Assembly (NCBI RefSeq): GCF_008369105.1 | Contig: NZ_VINQ01000018.1 | Location: forward strand, 21,845-85,844 | Reading direction: 5' to 3' | Source of the DNA: Aquicoccus porphyridii | GTDB taxonomy: Bacteria > Pseudomonadota > Alphaproteobacteria > Rhodobacterales > Rhodobacteraceae | Length of the DNA: 64,000 nt | The notes under the pieces: generated by a model | Seen by the model: only the letters and a program-made list of their open reading frames with translations | Told to the model about the DNA's origin: nothing | Databases searched by the model: none | Program-made: the position numbers and the translations under genes | Shown: positions 1 to 7,951 of the stretch, piece after piece | How the letters are laid out: each line of letters begins with the position of its first letter | Numbering within the stretch: position 1 is the stretch's first letter

Positions 1-127
1 TTTGCGCGATGTTCTGGGTATCGACGACGGGCACGCCTTGCGCGAGGGCAGGGGATAGGGCGCCAAGATGCAGACCAACCCCAAGTGTCGTGGCCAAAGC
101 TGTCCTCAAGAGCAGATGTCCCATCAT
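1..127 (-). CDS. virB5: VirB5-like T4SS pilus protein, N-terminal part (cut by window edge)
   Basis: Only the first 42 codons are in the window. They encode a signal peptide (MMGHLLLRTA... ending SPALAQ) followed by GVPVVDTQNIAQ, the usual start of mature VirB5/TrbJ-type minor pilins. Its ATG overlaps the TGA of the upstream transglycosylase gene (ATGA at 127-124), so it is translationally coupled as the next gene of the virB operon. VirB5 proteins sit at the pilus tip and help mating contact. The call rests on the short N-terminal motif plus position; the rest lies outside the window. Confidence 0.7.
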   Translation of the reverse strand, partial: MMGHLLLRTALATTLGVGLHLGALSPALAQGVPVVDTQNIAQ

Positions 128-1278
128 TCAATCTCCCTGATCGTAAAATCCATGAACGCGCCTTCGGCCATGCGGGCGCTGGCCTGGGCCAGCTCTTCGG
201 CGGAGAGCACGCGGGTGCGGGCGGCCTGCAGCCTGACGCGGGCAGCCACGAGGCGCACCAGTTCGGCGCGGGCATAGGTGTTGAGCGCGATGCTTTCCTG
301 AACGTCTTCAGTCTCAGAAATCCGTTCGACGATATCCGCAATGCGCAGGGTGGCCTGCCTGATCGCCGCAGGCGAGTTGTTGCCATAGAAGGACGCGCCG
401 TGCCCGGTGATTGAGAGGTTGGCATTGGCGAGAAGCGCGGGGTCGATCGTGCCAAGCGCTTCGATCCCGCCGATACGGGTCAGATAGAGATTGTAGCGTT
501 CAGGGATAACCTGGACGTAGTGCTGGGTCTCGCGGAAGGGTGGGACGCCGCCATACTCGAAAACCCGGCCGGGTCCGGCGTTATAGGCCGCGAGGGCGTT
601 GATGATGTTGCCATCGAATGTGTTGAGCTGGGTCGCGAGGTAGCGCGCGCCGCCATGCACCTGCAGGTAGGGGCTGTCGTAGTATTCCGGGTTGATGCCG
701 AGATCGCTGGCCGTACCGGGCATAATCTGAGTGAGGCCAAAGGCGCCGACCGGCGAGCGTGCGCCAATGGTGAAGCGGCTTTCCTGCCAGATGAGAGCCT
801 GCAGCAGGGCCCGCCATTGGACCGGAGAAAGGCCCGCGCGGCCCACGCCCGCAAACCCGCTGGTCTCCTGGGCCACGCGAATGATGAGTTGCTCGATGCT
901 TTCCGCCGCATCGCCGAACATCTGCGCGCCGCCAGGGTTGGGATCGATTTCGGCAGTGCCATAGACGGCCTCGACGGAGCGGTCGGGATCGCCGCTGCCG
1001 CTCTCCAGCCCTGAGACCATGGCCGGCAGCCCCTGACCGCCGAAGCTGGTCTGGGCATCGAGGATGCGTCGGAGGGTTTCCAGCTGCTCCCGTTCGATCT
1101 CGGCGATGAGTTCGCGCACGGCAAGCTTGTCGGCCTGAACAGCCAAGTCTGCCTCGCGATCGCCAGTCTCGACGATGTCACGCGCGGTCAGCCCACTGTC
1201 ATTGGTCGGCACACCTTGAGACAAGGCGAGACCGGGCAGCAGGCAAAACGCCAGGATATGAGGCAGGCTAGACTTCAA
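124..1278 (-). CDS. Lytic transglycosylase (SLT domain), T4SS-associated
   Basis: Periplasmic murein-cleaving enzyme, expected to open peptidoglycan for the secretion channel. A signal peptide (LPHILAFCLLPGLALSQ) leads to an SLT/lysozyme-like domain in the middle of the protein, with WQESRFTIGARSPVGAFG (catalytic Glu in QES), LTQIMPGTA and ALAAYNAGPGRV. About 150 further residues are helical and may serve as a docking region. I prefer a TTG start at 1278: GGAGG at 1289-1285 lies six bases upstream and the signal peptide then begins correctly. A GTG at 1296 is the longer option but lacks a ribosome site. The gene overlaps the small lipoprotein gene upstream and virB5 downstream. It is the second transglycosylase in this operon. 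Confidence 0.85.
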   Translation of the reverse strand: MKSSLPHILAFCLLPGLALSQGVPTNDSGLTARDIVETGDREADLAVQADKLAVRELIAEIEREQLETLRRILDAQTSFGGQGLPAMVSGLESGSGDPDRSVEAVYGTAEIDPNPGGAQMFGDAAESIEQLIIRVAQETSGFAGVGRAGLSPVQWRALLQALIWQESRFTIGARSPVGAFGLTQIMPGTASDLGINPEYYDSPYLQVHGGARYLATQLNTFDGNIINALAAYNAGPGRVFEYGGVPPFRETQHYVQVIPERYNLYLTRIGGIEALGTIDPALLANANLSITGHGASFYGNNSPAAIRQATLRIADIVERISETEDVQESIALNTYARAELVRLVAARVRLQAARTRVLSAEELAQASARMAEGAFMDFTIREIE

Positions 1279-1435
1279 CGTCGCCCTCCGGCGCACCGAG
1301 CGGTGCGAAGTGGCAATCCTGGGCTGTCGCTGCCGTCGAGGCGAGAAAGGAAAAGCAATTGGCCTGCGGCTCCCGATACTGTGTGCAGGAGGCCAGCGCG
1401 CCGAGCGCAGCCAAAGCGATAAGAATACGGATCAT
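1268..1435 (-). CDS. Small lipoprotein, VirB7-like position
   Basis: A 55-residue protein starting MIRILIALAALGALASC, a clear lipoprotein signal with lipobox LASC and acceptor Cys17, then a short Gln/Ala-rich tail with two more Cys. Its ATG overlaps the virB4 stop (ATGA at 1435-1432), which argues strongly that it is translated. In VirB systems a small outer-membrane lipoprotein (VirB7) stabilises the core complex. Position and size suggest a similar role, but virB7 normally lies after virB6, and the sequence is too short to assign a family. Confidence 0.65.
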   Translation of the reverse strand: MIRILIALAALGALASCTQYREPQANCFSFLASTAATAQDCHFAPLGAPEGDVEV

Positions 1436-3822
1436 GAAAGCCTCCAGAAGTCGGGGCGGTCGCGGTAATCGGCGCCGACAAGCGCTTCGCCCTTTTCCAT
1501 GCCGCCAAGGATCGTGAGATTGGGCCCAAGGGCGCTCAGATCGGCATCGACGACGATTGAGCCCTGATCGTCGCGGATCAGTGCGAGGCGGCTGTTGCTG
1601 CCCGTGTTGAGAAGGACGTCGAGCTCCTTCTCCGTGAGGTTCAGCATGGAGTAGTCCGCAGGCTGCGCGCGGATATTGGGGAGCAGGATCTGCGTCGGCA
1701 CCGCCTCGATGATGGTCTTGCCGGTCCGGGTGCGCTCGAGCTGGCTTGCGTATTGCGTCATCATCACCGCGACGGTGTTCTGCTTGCGCGCGGTCACCAG
1801 CCAGTTCGACAGCCGTTCGGCGAAATACGCGTTGTCGAGGGCCTTCCAGGCCTCGTCGATCACGATGATGGTCGGGCGGCGATCCTCGATCTCGCGCTCG
1901 ACCCGGCGGAAAAGATAGGAGAGGACCGCCATCCGTTCCTTGTCGGCCTCGCTGTCGAGAATGCCGGTCAGATCGAAACCCACCACATCGCCTTTGAGCG
2001 AGAACGTGTCCTCAAGGCTCTGCCCGAAGATCCAGCCATAGCGGCCGTCCTCGGTCCATTCGAGCAGGCGCTGGTGCAGATCGCCGCCATCATCGGTGGA
2101 CACAAAAAGCGACGCGAAATCCCGCCAGTTCCGCAGGGCCGGATTGGTGGCCTGGGCATTCTGGCGCACGACTTCCTGGATGCGGTTGGTCTGTGCCGGG
2201 GTCAGGGGCTTGTCGGCGCGGTAGAGCAGTGTGGCGAGCCAATCCGAAAGCCATGCGGTACCCCGCGCGTCAGTCTCGGTCCAGAGTGGGTTGAGGCCCG
2301 TGGGCTGACCGGCGTTCAGGGAGGCGTAGCGCCCGCCATTGGCGCGGACCGCCATCTCCATACCAAGACGGTAATCGAAGACGAAGATCCGCGCCCCTGC
2401 GCGACGGGCTTGCGTCATCAGAAAGGCCGACAGCACCGATTTGCCCGACCCGGGCCGTCCCATGATCAGGGTATGGCCGCTGGTCGGTTCTTTGTCGGGC
2501 GATCCCTGCTCGTGATAGGAAAACCCGTAGGCGCTCTGCTCCGGCGTGGGCAAATATGTGACGACCCGGCCCCAGGGGGTAAGTGCTGCAGGTTTGCCGA
2601 GCTGTGTCCGGTGGAAGGCCGCAAAATCCGCGAAGTTGCGGTTGGTGACGGCGCTGGCGCGGACGCGCTTTGGTTGGTTGCCGGGGTGCTGGCTGAGGTA
2701 ATGCGCCTTGGCCGCGACCCGCTCGCCAATCATCTTCACGCCTTCGGTTGCGGCGGCGTTCACGATCTCGGCGCTGAGGGTTTGCAGTTCTTCGAGCGTG
2801 TCGCAAAAGAGCGTCACGACCATGTGATGCTCGCCGAAGCTTTGGCGCTTGGCCTCGAGATCATCGGCGGCGATGTCGAGGGCTTCCAGGAGCGAGAGGG
2901 CTGCGTCCTGGCTGGCCTGCATCTGGCGCTTTTGCCGCTTGATGCGGCCCGCCATGAGGTTCGAATTGATCGGCGTGAAGGAGTGCGTCACGATCATGTC
3001 GACCGGCAGGTTCAGCATGTCGAACATGGTGCAGGAGGTGCCTTCCGAGTATTCCCCGATGGTGAAACTCTTGCCGTAGCGGTGGCCCACGACGCCCTCG
3101 GAAAGCTCGAAATGGTCGCCGTGAAACGTCACGCGGGTATTGGCGACGTTGAAGGACAGAAAGCCGTAGGTGTTGGCCGGGTAGAGCGGCAGCTCGGTGC
3201 CCGTGTTGAGCGCGCCCAAAAATCCCACCAACTCTCCCGATCCGGCTGACAGCAGGCGCGGCCTGAGCTCGGTCAGCCCCGAGAGGAAGACGTTCACAGC
3301 CTCACCGAGGCGCTGCAGGCGTTTGCGGGTCTCCTCCTTCAGTCGGTCCGGCGCGCTGCGGCTCAGGAACGGCAGGAGGCTTTTCGGGGGCGGGCGGTGA
3401 ATGACGGTGAGCGTCAGGGTCTTGTCGCGGAGCCCGCTGGTCTCGAGTTTCGCGCGCCAGCGCCGGTCCACCTCGCCTGCGAAGCTGTCCTCGCGGATGG
3501 GGTCGAGATCAGGTTTGATGGCCTTGGAGACCTTGTGGACGTAATAGCTGAATTCCGGCCCAAGTTGCGCGACGATGCGGGCAAAAAGCGCCGTCACCTT
3601 GTCGAGATAGGCATCGTCCGTCGTGTAGCTGTTGATCCCCTCGAGCCGGATGCAGCGGAAGAGCTCATTAACCCGGGTGCGCACGGTCTGGCCATCGACG
3701 AGGCTCACATAGGGCAGCATATGCGCAAGGCGGGTCTCGCGCGCATACCATTCCGGCGTCATCGTGCGGGGATCGAGCGCAGCATCAGGGGCTTCATCAC
3801 GGGGCATAGCTGTCCCCGCCAT
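1432..3822 (-). CDS. virB4: Type IV secretion ATPase VirB4
   Basis: 796 residues, full length for VirB4 (about 790-820). This inner-membrane-associated ATPase powers pilus assembly and substrate transfer. The N-terminal CagE/TrbE/VirB domain covers roughly 1-400. The P-loop ATPase domain has Walker A GRPGSGKS at 455-462, Walker B TIIVIDEAWKAL near 650 and the following TARKQNTVAVMMTQ region. The start overlaps the end of virB3 by 26 bases, and the stop shares ATGA with the lipoprotein gene. An intact VirB4 suggests this is, or recently was, a working conjugation or secretion system; relaxase, VirD4, and VirB6 to B11 would have to lie left of the window. Confidence 0.95.
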   Translation of the reverse strand: MAGTAMPRDEAPDAALDPRTMTPEWYARETRLAHMLPYVSLVDGQTVRTRVNELFRCIRLEGINSYTTDDAYLDKVTALFARIVAQLGPEFSYYVHKVSKAIKPDLDPIREDSFAGEVDRRWRAKLETSGLRDKTLTLTVIHRPPPKSLLPFLSRSAPDRLKEETRKRLQRLGEAVNVFLSGLTELRPRLLSAGSGELVGFLGALNTGTELPLYPANTYGFLSFNVANTRVTFHGDHFELSEGVVGHRYGKSFTIGEYSEGTSCTMFDMLNLPVDMIVTHSFTPINSNLMAGRIKRQKRQMQASQDAALSLLEALDIAADDLEAKRQSFGEHHMVVTLFCDTLEELQTLSAEIVNAAATEGVKMIGERVAAKAHYLSQHPGNQPKRVRASAVTNRNFADFAAFHRTQLGKPAALTPWGRVVTYLPTPEQSAYGFSYHEQGSPDKEPTSGHTLIMGRPGSGKSVLSAFLMTQARRAGARIFVFDYRLGMEMAVRANGGRYASLNAGQPTGLNPLWTETDARGTAWLSDWLATLLYRADKPLTPAQTNRIQEVVRQNAQATNPALRNWRDFASLFVSTDDGGDLHQRLLEWTEDGRYGWIFGQSLEDTFSLKGDVVGFDLTGILDSEADKERMAVLSYLFRRVEREIEDRRPTIIVIDEAWKALDNAYFAERLSNWLVTARKQNTVAVMMTQYASQLERTRTGKTIIEAVPTQILLPNIRAQPADYSMLNLTEKELDVLLNTGSNSRLALIRDDQGSIVVDADLSALGPNLTILGGMEKGEALVGADYRDRPDFWRLS

Positions 3823-4075
3823 GGATGGACCTGTTGCGCGTGGGCGGTGTCTCCTGCAGCGACGTCATCATCACATCGATGAAGCGCGGGTCCCAATCTG
3901 CGGCCTTCCAAAGCACCGGATAGAGCAGAGCCGCGACAGCCAGCATCGCAATATGCTGGACCCAGACGAAGAGAAGCACCGAGCCGAAGAGCCAGACCAT
4001 CGCATACATGATGGGCAGGCCCAGGAGCTTCGGCGGACGCACGAGGCCGAGGAAGAGAGGCGCGCGCTCAGCCAC
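3797..4075 (-). CDS. virB3: Type IV secretion protein VirB3
   Basis: Small inner-membrane component that works next to VirB4. The recognisable part starts AERAPLFLGLVRPPKLLGLP, followed by one long hydrophobic hairpin (MYAMVWLFGSVLLFVWVQHI... ALLYPVLW) and the family-typical WDPRF near the C-terminus. I choose the GTG at 4075, which overlaps the virB2 stop, giving 92 residues, a normal VirB3 length. A longer frame to 4132 adds only a Pro/Ser-rich stretch inside virB2 and is unlikely. The gene ends inside virB4, so the two are probably translated together. Confidence 0.9.
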   Translation of the reverse strand: MAERAPLFLGLVRPPKLLGLPIMYAMVWLFGSVLLFVWVQHIAMLAVAALLYPVLWKAADWDPRFIDVMMTSLQETPPTRNRSIHGGDSYAP

Positions 4076-4361
4076 CGGCAAAGACCGCGGCAACGATGGT
4101 GGGGGCGGCGGCGACACCAGCGATCCCGACAAGCACCCAAAGCGCCTGGCGCAGGTCGATGATGTTGAAGAACCAGCTCAAGAAAACGCCGAGGACCGCG
4201 AGCGTCGCGATCACAACACCGAGCGGACCTGTCAGCGCATCGACGATACCCTGCAACAGGCTCTGGATCGGGGAGAGATCGATGCTTTGAGCAAGGGCCG
4301 GTTCGGCAATGAGCAGGAATAGCGCCAGCGAGGCGACAAAGAGGTTTGAAATCTGTTTCAT
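4068..4361 (-). CDS. virB2: Type IV secretion major pilin VirB2
   Basis: 97-residue pilin precursor with a signal peptide ending EPALAQ and two hydrophobic helices (GPLGVVIATLAVLGVFLSWF and LWVLVGIAGVAAAPTIVAAV) separated by a short polar loop. This is the standard TrbC/VirB2 arrangement that forms the pilus after cleavage. Its ATG overlaps the stop of the upstream transglycosylase (ATGA at 4361-4358), and the following virB3 begins within its last codons. Order transglycosylase-virB2-virB3-virB4 matches virB1-virB4. Confidence 0.92.
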   Translation of the reverse strand: MKQISNLFVASLALFLLIAEPALAQSIDLSPIQSLLQGIVDALTGPLGVVIATLAVLGVFLSWFFNIIDLRQALWVLVGIAGVAAAPTIVAAVFAGG

Positions 4362-5068
4362 GAATTTGATCCTTCCAATCGGGCTACGACAGCCATGACG
4401 CGGGCCACGTGGTTCTGGGTTTCTCGGTAAGGGGGAATGCCACCGTGTTGGCGCACGGCGTCGGGACCGGCGTTGTAGGCCGCCAGCGCCAGATGCGGAT
4501 CGCCGAAGCGCTCCAGCATCATCGCGAGGTAGCGGGCAGAGCCGTCGAGGTTCTGTTGAGGGTCACGCGGGTCAACGCCGAGGTCGCGCGCGGTGTCGGG
4601 CATCAGCTGACCAAGGCCAATGGCGCCCGCATGTGAGATCGCATCCTGCCGGTAGGCGCTCTCAACCTCGATATTGGCGCGGTAGAGAGCCAGCCAATCC
4701 CTCACGGAGAGCTCTGCGCGCCGCAGGCCCGGATGGCCGGCATAGCGCAGGGCCGTTGCCTCGATGCCTAAGAGAACGTCTGCGCGGGGCAGGGGTGCTG
4801 GCTGGGCGAGTGCCGCAAACCTCAGCGCGTCAGGTTCGGAAGCTGCTTCAGTCTCGCCAAGAATGGCCAAACCATCGGACGCCGATCCCTGACCAATGCC
4901 GTCATTGTAGTTTCGAGCAAAGCTGCTTTGGGAGCGTGACGGGATCAGGGAGCCGTCGCTCTCCATGACCAGGACCATTTGAGCTGAGGCAGGTGCTGCG
5001 ACCAGCCAGAGACAGACGAGGTTAGCTGCCAGCGCCCTTGTCTGATGGGGCTTTGTCTGGCGGCGCAA
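4358..5068 (-). CDS. virB1: VirB1-like lytic transglycosylase
   Basis: Periplasmic peptidoglycan hydrolase at the head of the virB operon. A signal peptide (NLVCLWLVAAPASAQ) leads to an SLT domain in the C-terminal half with EVESAYRQDAISHAGAIG (catalytic Glu), LGQLMPDTARDLG and ALAAYNAGPDAVRQHGG. The start is uncertain: a TTG at 5068 gives a normal signal peptide, while an ATG at 5113 adds a 15-residue basic leader; neither has a good ribosome site. Both overlap the upstream gene, which suggests coupling. Sequence beyond 5113 in this frame is the shadow of that upstream gene. Confidence 0.85.
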   Translation of the reverse strand: MRRQTKPHQTRALAANLVCLWLVAAPASAQMVLVMESDGSLIPSRSQSSFARNYNDGIGQGSASDGLAILGETEAASEPDALRFAALAQPAPLPRADVLLGIEATALRYAGHPGLRRAELSVRDWLALYRANIEVESAYRQDAISHAGAIGLGQLMPDTARDLGVDPRDPQQNLDGSARYLAMMLERFGDPHLALAAYNAGPDAVRQHGGIPPYRETQNHVARVMAVVARLEGSNS

Positions 5069-5402
5069 GTTTGTGCGTACGGCTTGTCCCCGCCTCAAGC
5101 GGCAGGTCGACATGCGCAAAACCAAGGCCAATGAAGAAAGACACCACGCCGGAGATCGTCTTGAACTCGCGGATCTTGATATCGTTGTAGGTCGTCCGCG
5201 TGCGGGCGGTGACCAGGAGCTTTTCCACCCCGTCATCAGAGACAACGCGCATGATCCAGACCCCGTAATAGCTGGGGCCTTTCTTATGTGCCGACTCCTG
5301 GCACAGGATTTCTGCGCTATAGCCGCTTTCCACGAGCTCGCGGAACCTGGCTTCCGTAACCACATTTGGTGCTTCGATGTCCCAGTTCATGGCCCGGCTC
5401 AC
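5022..5402 (-). CDS. Unknown cytoplasmic protein heading the virB operon
   Basis: 126 residues starting at GTG 5402, with GGAGA five bases upstream. No signal peptide or membrane helix. Composition is ordinary for a folded protein (NWDIEAPNVVTEARFRELVE, YYGVWIMRVVSDDGVEKLLV). It has a mixed alpha/beta look and a Pro/Lys-rich tail, and I do not recognise a family. It is the first gene of the minus-strand operon and overlaps the transglycosylase gene, so it is likely a T4SS accessory or regulatory protein, but that rests on position only. Confidence 0.6.
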   Translation of the reverse strand: MSRAMNWDIEAPNVVTEARFRELVESGYSAEILCQESAHKKGPSYYGVWIMRVVSDDGVEKLLVTARTRTTYNDIKIREFKTISGVVSFFIGLGFAHVDLPLEAGTSRTHKLAPPDKAPSDKGAGS

Positions 5403-5454
5403 GCTTTCTCCAATGGCGCGACCCCAGGCATTCCCACTTGAAGCCCAGAGTTAC

Positions 5455-5468
5455 GATAGTATACTATC
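5455..5468. promoter_or_regulatory. Perfect 14-bp palindrome between divergent T4SS-linked genes
   Basis: GATAGTATACTATC is a perfect palindrome placed 53 bases upstream of the virB operon start and about 90 upstream of the divergent secreted-protein gene. Its core TATACT reads as a -10 hexamer on both strands. It could be a shared promoter core and an operator for the XRE regulator at 5977-6234. A related AT-rich core (ATATACTATTG) occurs near 7530, upstream of the 251-residue secreted protein. Confidence 0.45.
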
Positions 5469-5558
5469 AACCGCAAGATGTAATATCGTGCTTTAGCTGT
5501 AGTTTGGTCACGCAAACACTAGTCACGGCCAGTGTCTGCGATCAAGGAGATAACAGGT

Positions 5559-5852
5559 TTGAGAAACCCACGGTTGACGTGCCTGCTCCCATTGCAAGCT
5601 ATGGTCCTTCTGATCTGCGTTCCCGGGCCGGTCTTGGCGGAATCCTGCCTCGCCCCGGCCCGTCCTTTCCTGCCAAGCGATTCGCAGGCAGCGCGGGACT
5701 ATGCGGACATCATCCGTGGCGATTTCGAAGACTACATCCAGGATATCCAGAGCTACTTCCGTTGCCTCGACAGCGAACGCGCCCGCGCCTTCGAGGAAGC
5801 GCGCGAAGTCAGCGAGGACTATGGCCGGTTCCTGCAATTGGTAGGGGATTGA
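5559..5852 (+). CDS. Small secreted protein of unknown function
   Basis: About 97 residues: a signal peptide (LLPLQAMVLLICVPGPVLAES) then a short, mostly helical, acidic mature part with two Cys (ESCLAPARPFLP and SYFRCLDSERARAF) that may pair. I prefer TTG 5559 because AAGGAG at 5544-5549 lies nine bases upstream; a GTG at 5532 would extend it. It is divergent from the virB operon across the 5455 palindrome and probably co-regulated. I do not recognise the family; a periplasmic accessory to the T4SS is a guess from position. Confidence 0.6.
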   Translation: MRNPRLTCLLPLQAMVLLICVPGPVLAESCLAPARPFLPSDSQAARDYADIIRGDFEDYIQDIQSYFRCLDSERARAFEEAREVSEDYGRFLQLVGD

Positions 5853-5916
5853 TGGGCAACCTCGGGAGCATCAGACTTGCAGCCCATGGAAACCAGACGC
5901 CGATAACACCCTCATA

Positions 5917-5975
5917 TATCTACTTTTTAGATAACAGATTTCATCCGCTAGCGACGTCACAAAAGGTATGTGACG
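5917..5975 (+). promoter_or_regulatory. Inverted repeats in the leader of the XRE regulator
   Basis: Two inverted repeats precede the XRE gene. TATCTA-N5-TAGATA at 5917-5933 is a likely operator. CGTCAC-N9-GTGACG at 5955-5975 holds the AAAAGG ribosome site in its loop directly before the GTG start at 5977. The first could be autoregulatory DNA, the second an RNA hairpin affecting translation. Seen by eye only. Confidence 0.35.
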
Positions 5976-5976
5976 C

Positions 5977-6234
5977 GTGGCAAAGACAATCAGAAGCACG
6001 GGACAGGTGGCACTCTGCCAAGCATTGGTCGACGCCCGCATCAAGGCGGGCCTCGGTCAGGAGGACTTGGCGATCAAGCTCAAGTGCCATCAATCCCTCG
6101 TGGCGCGCATTGAAAGCGGCCAGCGCCGGGTCGACGTCGTCGAGCTGGTCGTCCTTGCGCGCGCCATCGGCTTTGACCCCTTCGAGGTTTTGGCGATCGT
6201 CGAAGCCGCCACGGAGCCCGACCACCGGATTTGA
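5977..6234 (+). CDS. XRE-family helix-turn-helix regulator
   Basis: 85 residues from a GTG start. A single Cro/C1-type HTH covers about residues 12-70: LVDARIKAGLGQEDLAIKLK (helices 1-2) and CHQSLVARIESGQRRVDVVE (recognition helix), then LVVLARAIGFDPFEVL. There is no sensor domain, so it probably acts as a simple repressor or as an antitoxin-like regulator. Its place next to the divergent T4SS genes makes the 5455-5468 palindrome and its own leader repeats the natural candidate operators. Confidence 0.8.
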   Translation: MAKTIRSTGQVALCQALVDARIKAGLGQEDLAIKLKCHQSLVARIESGQRRVDVVELVVLARAIGFDPFEVLAIVEAATEPDHRI

Positions 6235-6403
6235 GCAATTTCATTAATCAAGAACACGGGAGCTAACTTTTCCCGGTGTGAGTATCGGTGACGCGAGGAA
6301 GAACAGCTAACCAATTTAACCAAAACAGGCATGCCGCTGCAGCAAACGCTTCGGAAGTCGAAGTTGCGGTCGGAAAAGCCCAATTGCAGGAAATTAGTTA
6401 ACA

Positions 6404-6616
6404 GTGAATGAAGATAAGGTCGAAGGTGTCGCCATCGCCAATTTGATTGCAGCCGATGAAGAAACCATTGTTGGCTGGGTTTATCGATGGAACACAGGTG
6501 CTCTGGCAATCCGGTGGGACATGCATGGCCCACAGCGCGTCTCAAAGATTTACCCGGATCTCTGCGATGCCGATAAAGCTGAAATCGACTTCGCGTCTCT
6601 CACGCAGCTGCCCTGA
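6404..6616 (+). CDS. Small protein of unknown function
   Basis: 70 residues from GTG 6404. Sequence is acidic and soluble-looking (GVAIANLIAADEETIVGWVY, RVSKIYPDLCDADKAEIDFA), with no signal or membrane segment. Codon use resembles real genes nearby, and the frame is open from just after an upstream stop. Bases 6235-6403 before it hold no gene I can support. No family recognised. Confidence 0.45.
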   Translation: MNEDKVEGVAIANLIAADEETIVGWVYRWNTGALAIRWDMHGPQRVSKIYPDLCDADKAEIDFASLTQLP

Positions 6617-6731
6617 CGCGACGACTGACATGGTGGAATATGGCCTTTATGGCCCTCGATTGTGTGCGTGTGCCTGCGTTGCAGGTTTGATTTCGTACAA
6701 GGCCCTGCGCGACTTCGCTGCGGCTCAATAG

Positions 6732-7487
6732 TCAGTAATTGACCTGCTCAAAACCGTAATTCCCGCTATAGTCACGCCACTCAACGAAGACGGATCTGTG
6801 ATAAATGCTCGGGCAGTGCTCGCCCCATCGCTCGAGACCGGCATGCGCATCAGGAAGCGCTGCGGGTGACGACACCCTCCAAGAAAAATCGCCCTGGATC
6901 CCGTAGGTGCCGAGGACAACGGCGGCGCTGCGGTTGCAGTCGCCATCTCGCCCGGATTCGTGCTGGCGGGCATAACGAACGTCAAAGACGCGGATGGAAC
7001 GCACGAAGTTGAATTCCGGCCCGCTGATATCGATGTCGGCGCGGTCTTCTACGAGCTGGAGGGCGTAATCAGCCCTTACGAGGTTGTCCCAAGCCGCGTT
7101 GGAGCCATTGCGCCCAAGCATCCCGCCTGCCCTGGCTGCCTGATCGAAGAGCGGGGTTGAAGAGTTTGGAGGGGTTCCTGAATCACCATATAGGGCATCG
7201 AAGATCCGGTCCGCGGGCCGCGATCTAGCAGGTCCATCGTAAGACGCACCCATCGGGCAGCGCCAAATCTGAAGCGGCGGCTCCACCGGCCATGGAGTTA
7301 TGCGCCGGATGAACTCGGCCCGTGCGCGGGCGCAGGGCGTCGAGGCCGGCCATCCACCGGACAAACACAGCAGGATGGCACAATCGATCTGATAGGTTTG
7401 GGCGCGTGCTTGTGTCGGAACTGTTGGGCCGGTCAAGGCGAGAGCTAAAAAGGCCGCCAGAGGGAGGTTTTTGAATTCGAAACGCAT
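6732..7487 (-). CDS. Secreted protein of unknown function, Cys-rich
   Basis: About 251 residues from ATG 7487 (a TTG at 7505 is possible). A signal peptide (LPLAAFLALALTGPTVPTQARAQ) is followed by YQIDCAILLCLSGGWPASTPC with three clustered Cys, later CPMGAS, GDCNRSAAV and GEHCPSIYH. The even number of mature Cys suggests disulfides in the periplasm. The body is rich in Arg, Asp and aromatic residues without transmembrane segments. Its proximity to the virB operon suggests a T4SS-linked secreted factor, but I recognise no domain. Confidence 0.65.
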   Translation of the reverse strand: MRFEFKNLPLAAFLALALTGPTVPTQARAQTYQIDCAILLCLSGGWPASTPCARARAEFIRRITPWPVEPPLQIWRCPMGASYDGPARSRPADRIFDALYGDSGTPPNSSTPLFDQAARAGGMLGRNGSNAAWDNLVRADYALQLVEDRADIDISGPEFNFVRSIRVFDVRYARQHESGRDGDCNRSAAVVLGTYGIQGDFSWRVSSPAALPDAHAGLERWGEHCPSIYHRSVFVEWRDYSGNYGFEQVNY

Positions 7488-7508
7488 GGCAAGGACCCTT
7501 GACAATCT

Positions 7509-7619
7509 TTACCCAGCATACATACGAAAATATACTATTGCAATATTGGTGATGCGTATGATGGTTGCGGCGGTCAGCAAGATCGCGAGCTGACAGCGTC
7601 GCCCTTCATCATTCGCCAT
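7509..7619 (-). CDS. Possible 36-residue single-helix membrane peptide
   Basis: From ATG 7619 the frame encodes a short basic start and one hydrophobic helix (CQLAILLTAATIIRITNIAI) ending near the start of the downstream secreted-protein gene. Same strand, 20 bases before that gene. It could be a real small membrane protein or chance; the frame also extends further upstream to 7739. Confidence 0.25.
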   Translation of the reverse strand: MANDEGRRCQLAILLTAATIIRITNIAIVYFRMYAG

Positions 7620-7747
7620 GTTGCGCGCGGCGCCAGTCCCACGGTATGTCAAAGCGCCCGAGCCATCTGGATCGTCATATGAGTCTCGAATTGCCCTAAA
7701 ATTTGTTCTGCCTAAATCTGTGTGGCGGATAGGACGCATTCGGGCTC

Positions 7748-7951
7748 TCAGCAGTTCTGGACCGGCTCAAGAGCAGACGGAACCTTGACGGCTTCGAACC
7801 TCGTGAGTTCGAGGACCAGGCCAGGCTTGCTTGTCTCCTGCAGGCGCTCTTGAAGCAGTCCGTGCATCCGTTTCAGGTCGCTTTCGCTGAGCTTGCACTC
7901 GCAGGCGACGCCGATCACGTCGTCATGACCTGTCATGATCCCGGTGAACAT
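7748..7951 (-). pseudogene. Truncated STAS/SEC14-like (SpoIIAA-like) protein
   Basis: 67 residues from ATG 7951, overlapping the 3' end of the CDF gene. The pattern GVACECKLSESDLKRMHGLL then KPGLVLELTRFEA resembles the first half of the SpoIIAA-like STAS/SEC14 family (usually about 115-125 residues, with a DLTxFEGW centre). The frame ends soon after that centre (VKVPSALEPVQNC), so the second half is missing. A decayed gene is the simplest reading; a short functional protein is possible. Confidence 0.45.

Noticed and set aside
1753..3249. Open plus-strand frame of about 500 codons opposite virB4
   Set aside because: Shadow of a GC-rich gene; composition rich in Gly/His/Arg and no recognisable motif, while virB4 is unambiguous.
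5366..6247. Long plus-strand frame across 5.4-6.2 kb
   Set aside because: Overlaps two better genes (secreted protein and XRE regulator) in another frame and has low-complexity Ser/Arg-rich sequence.
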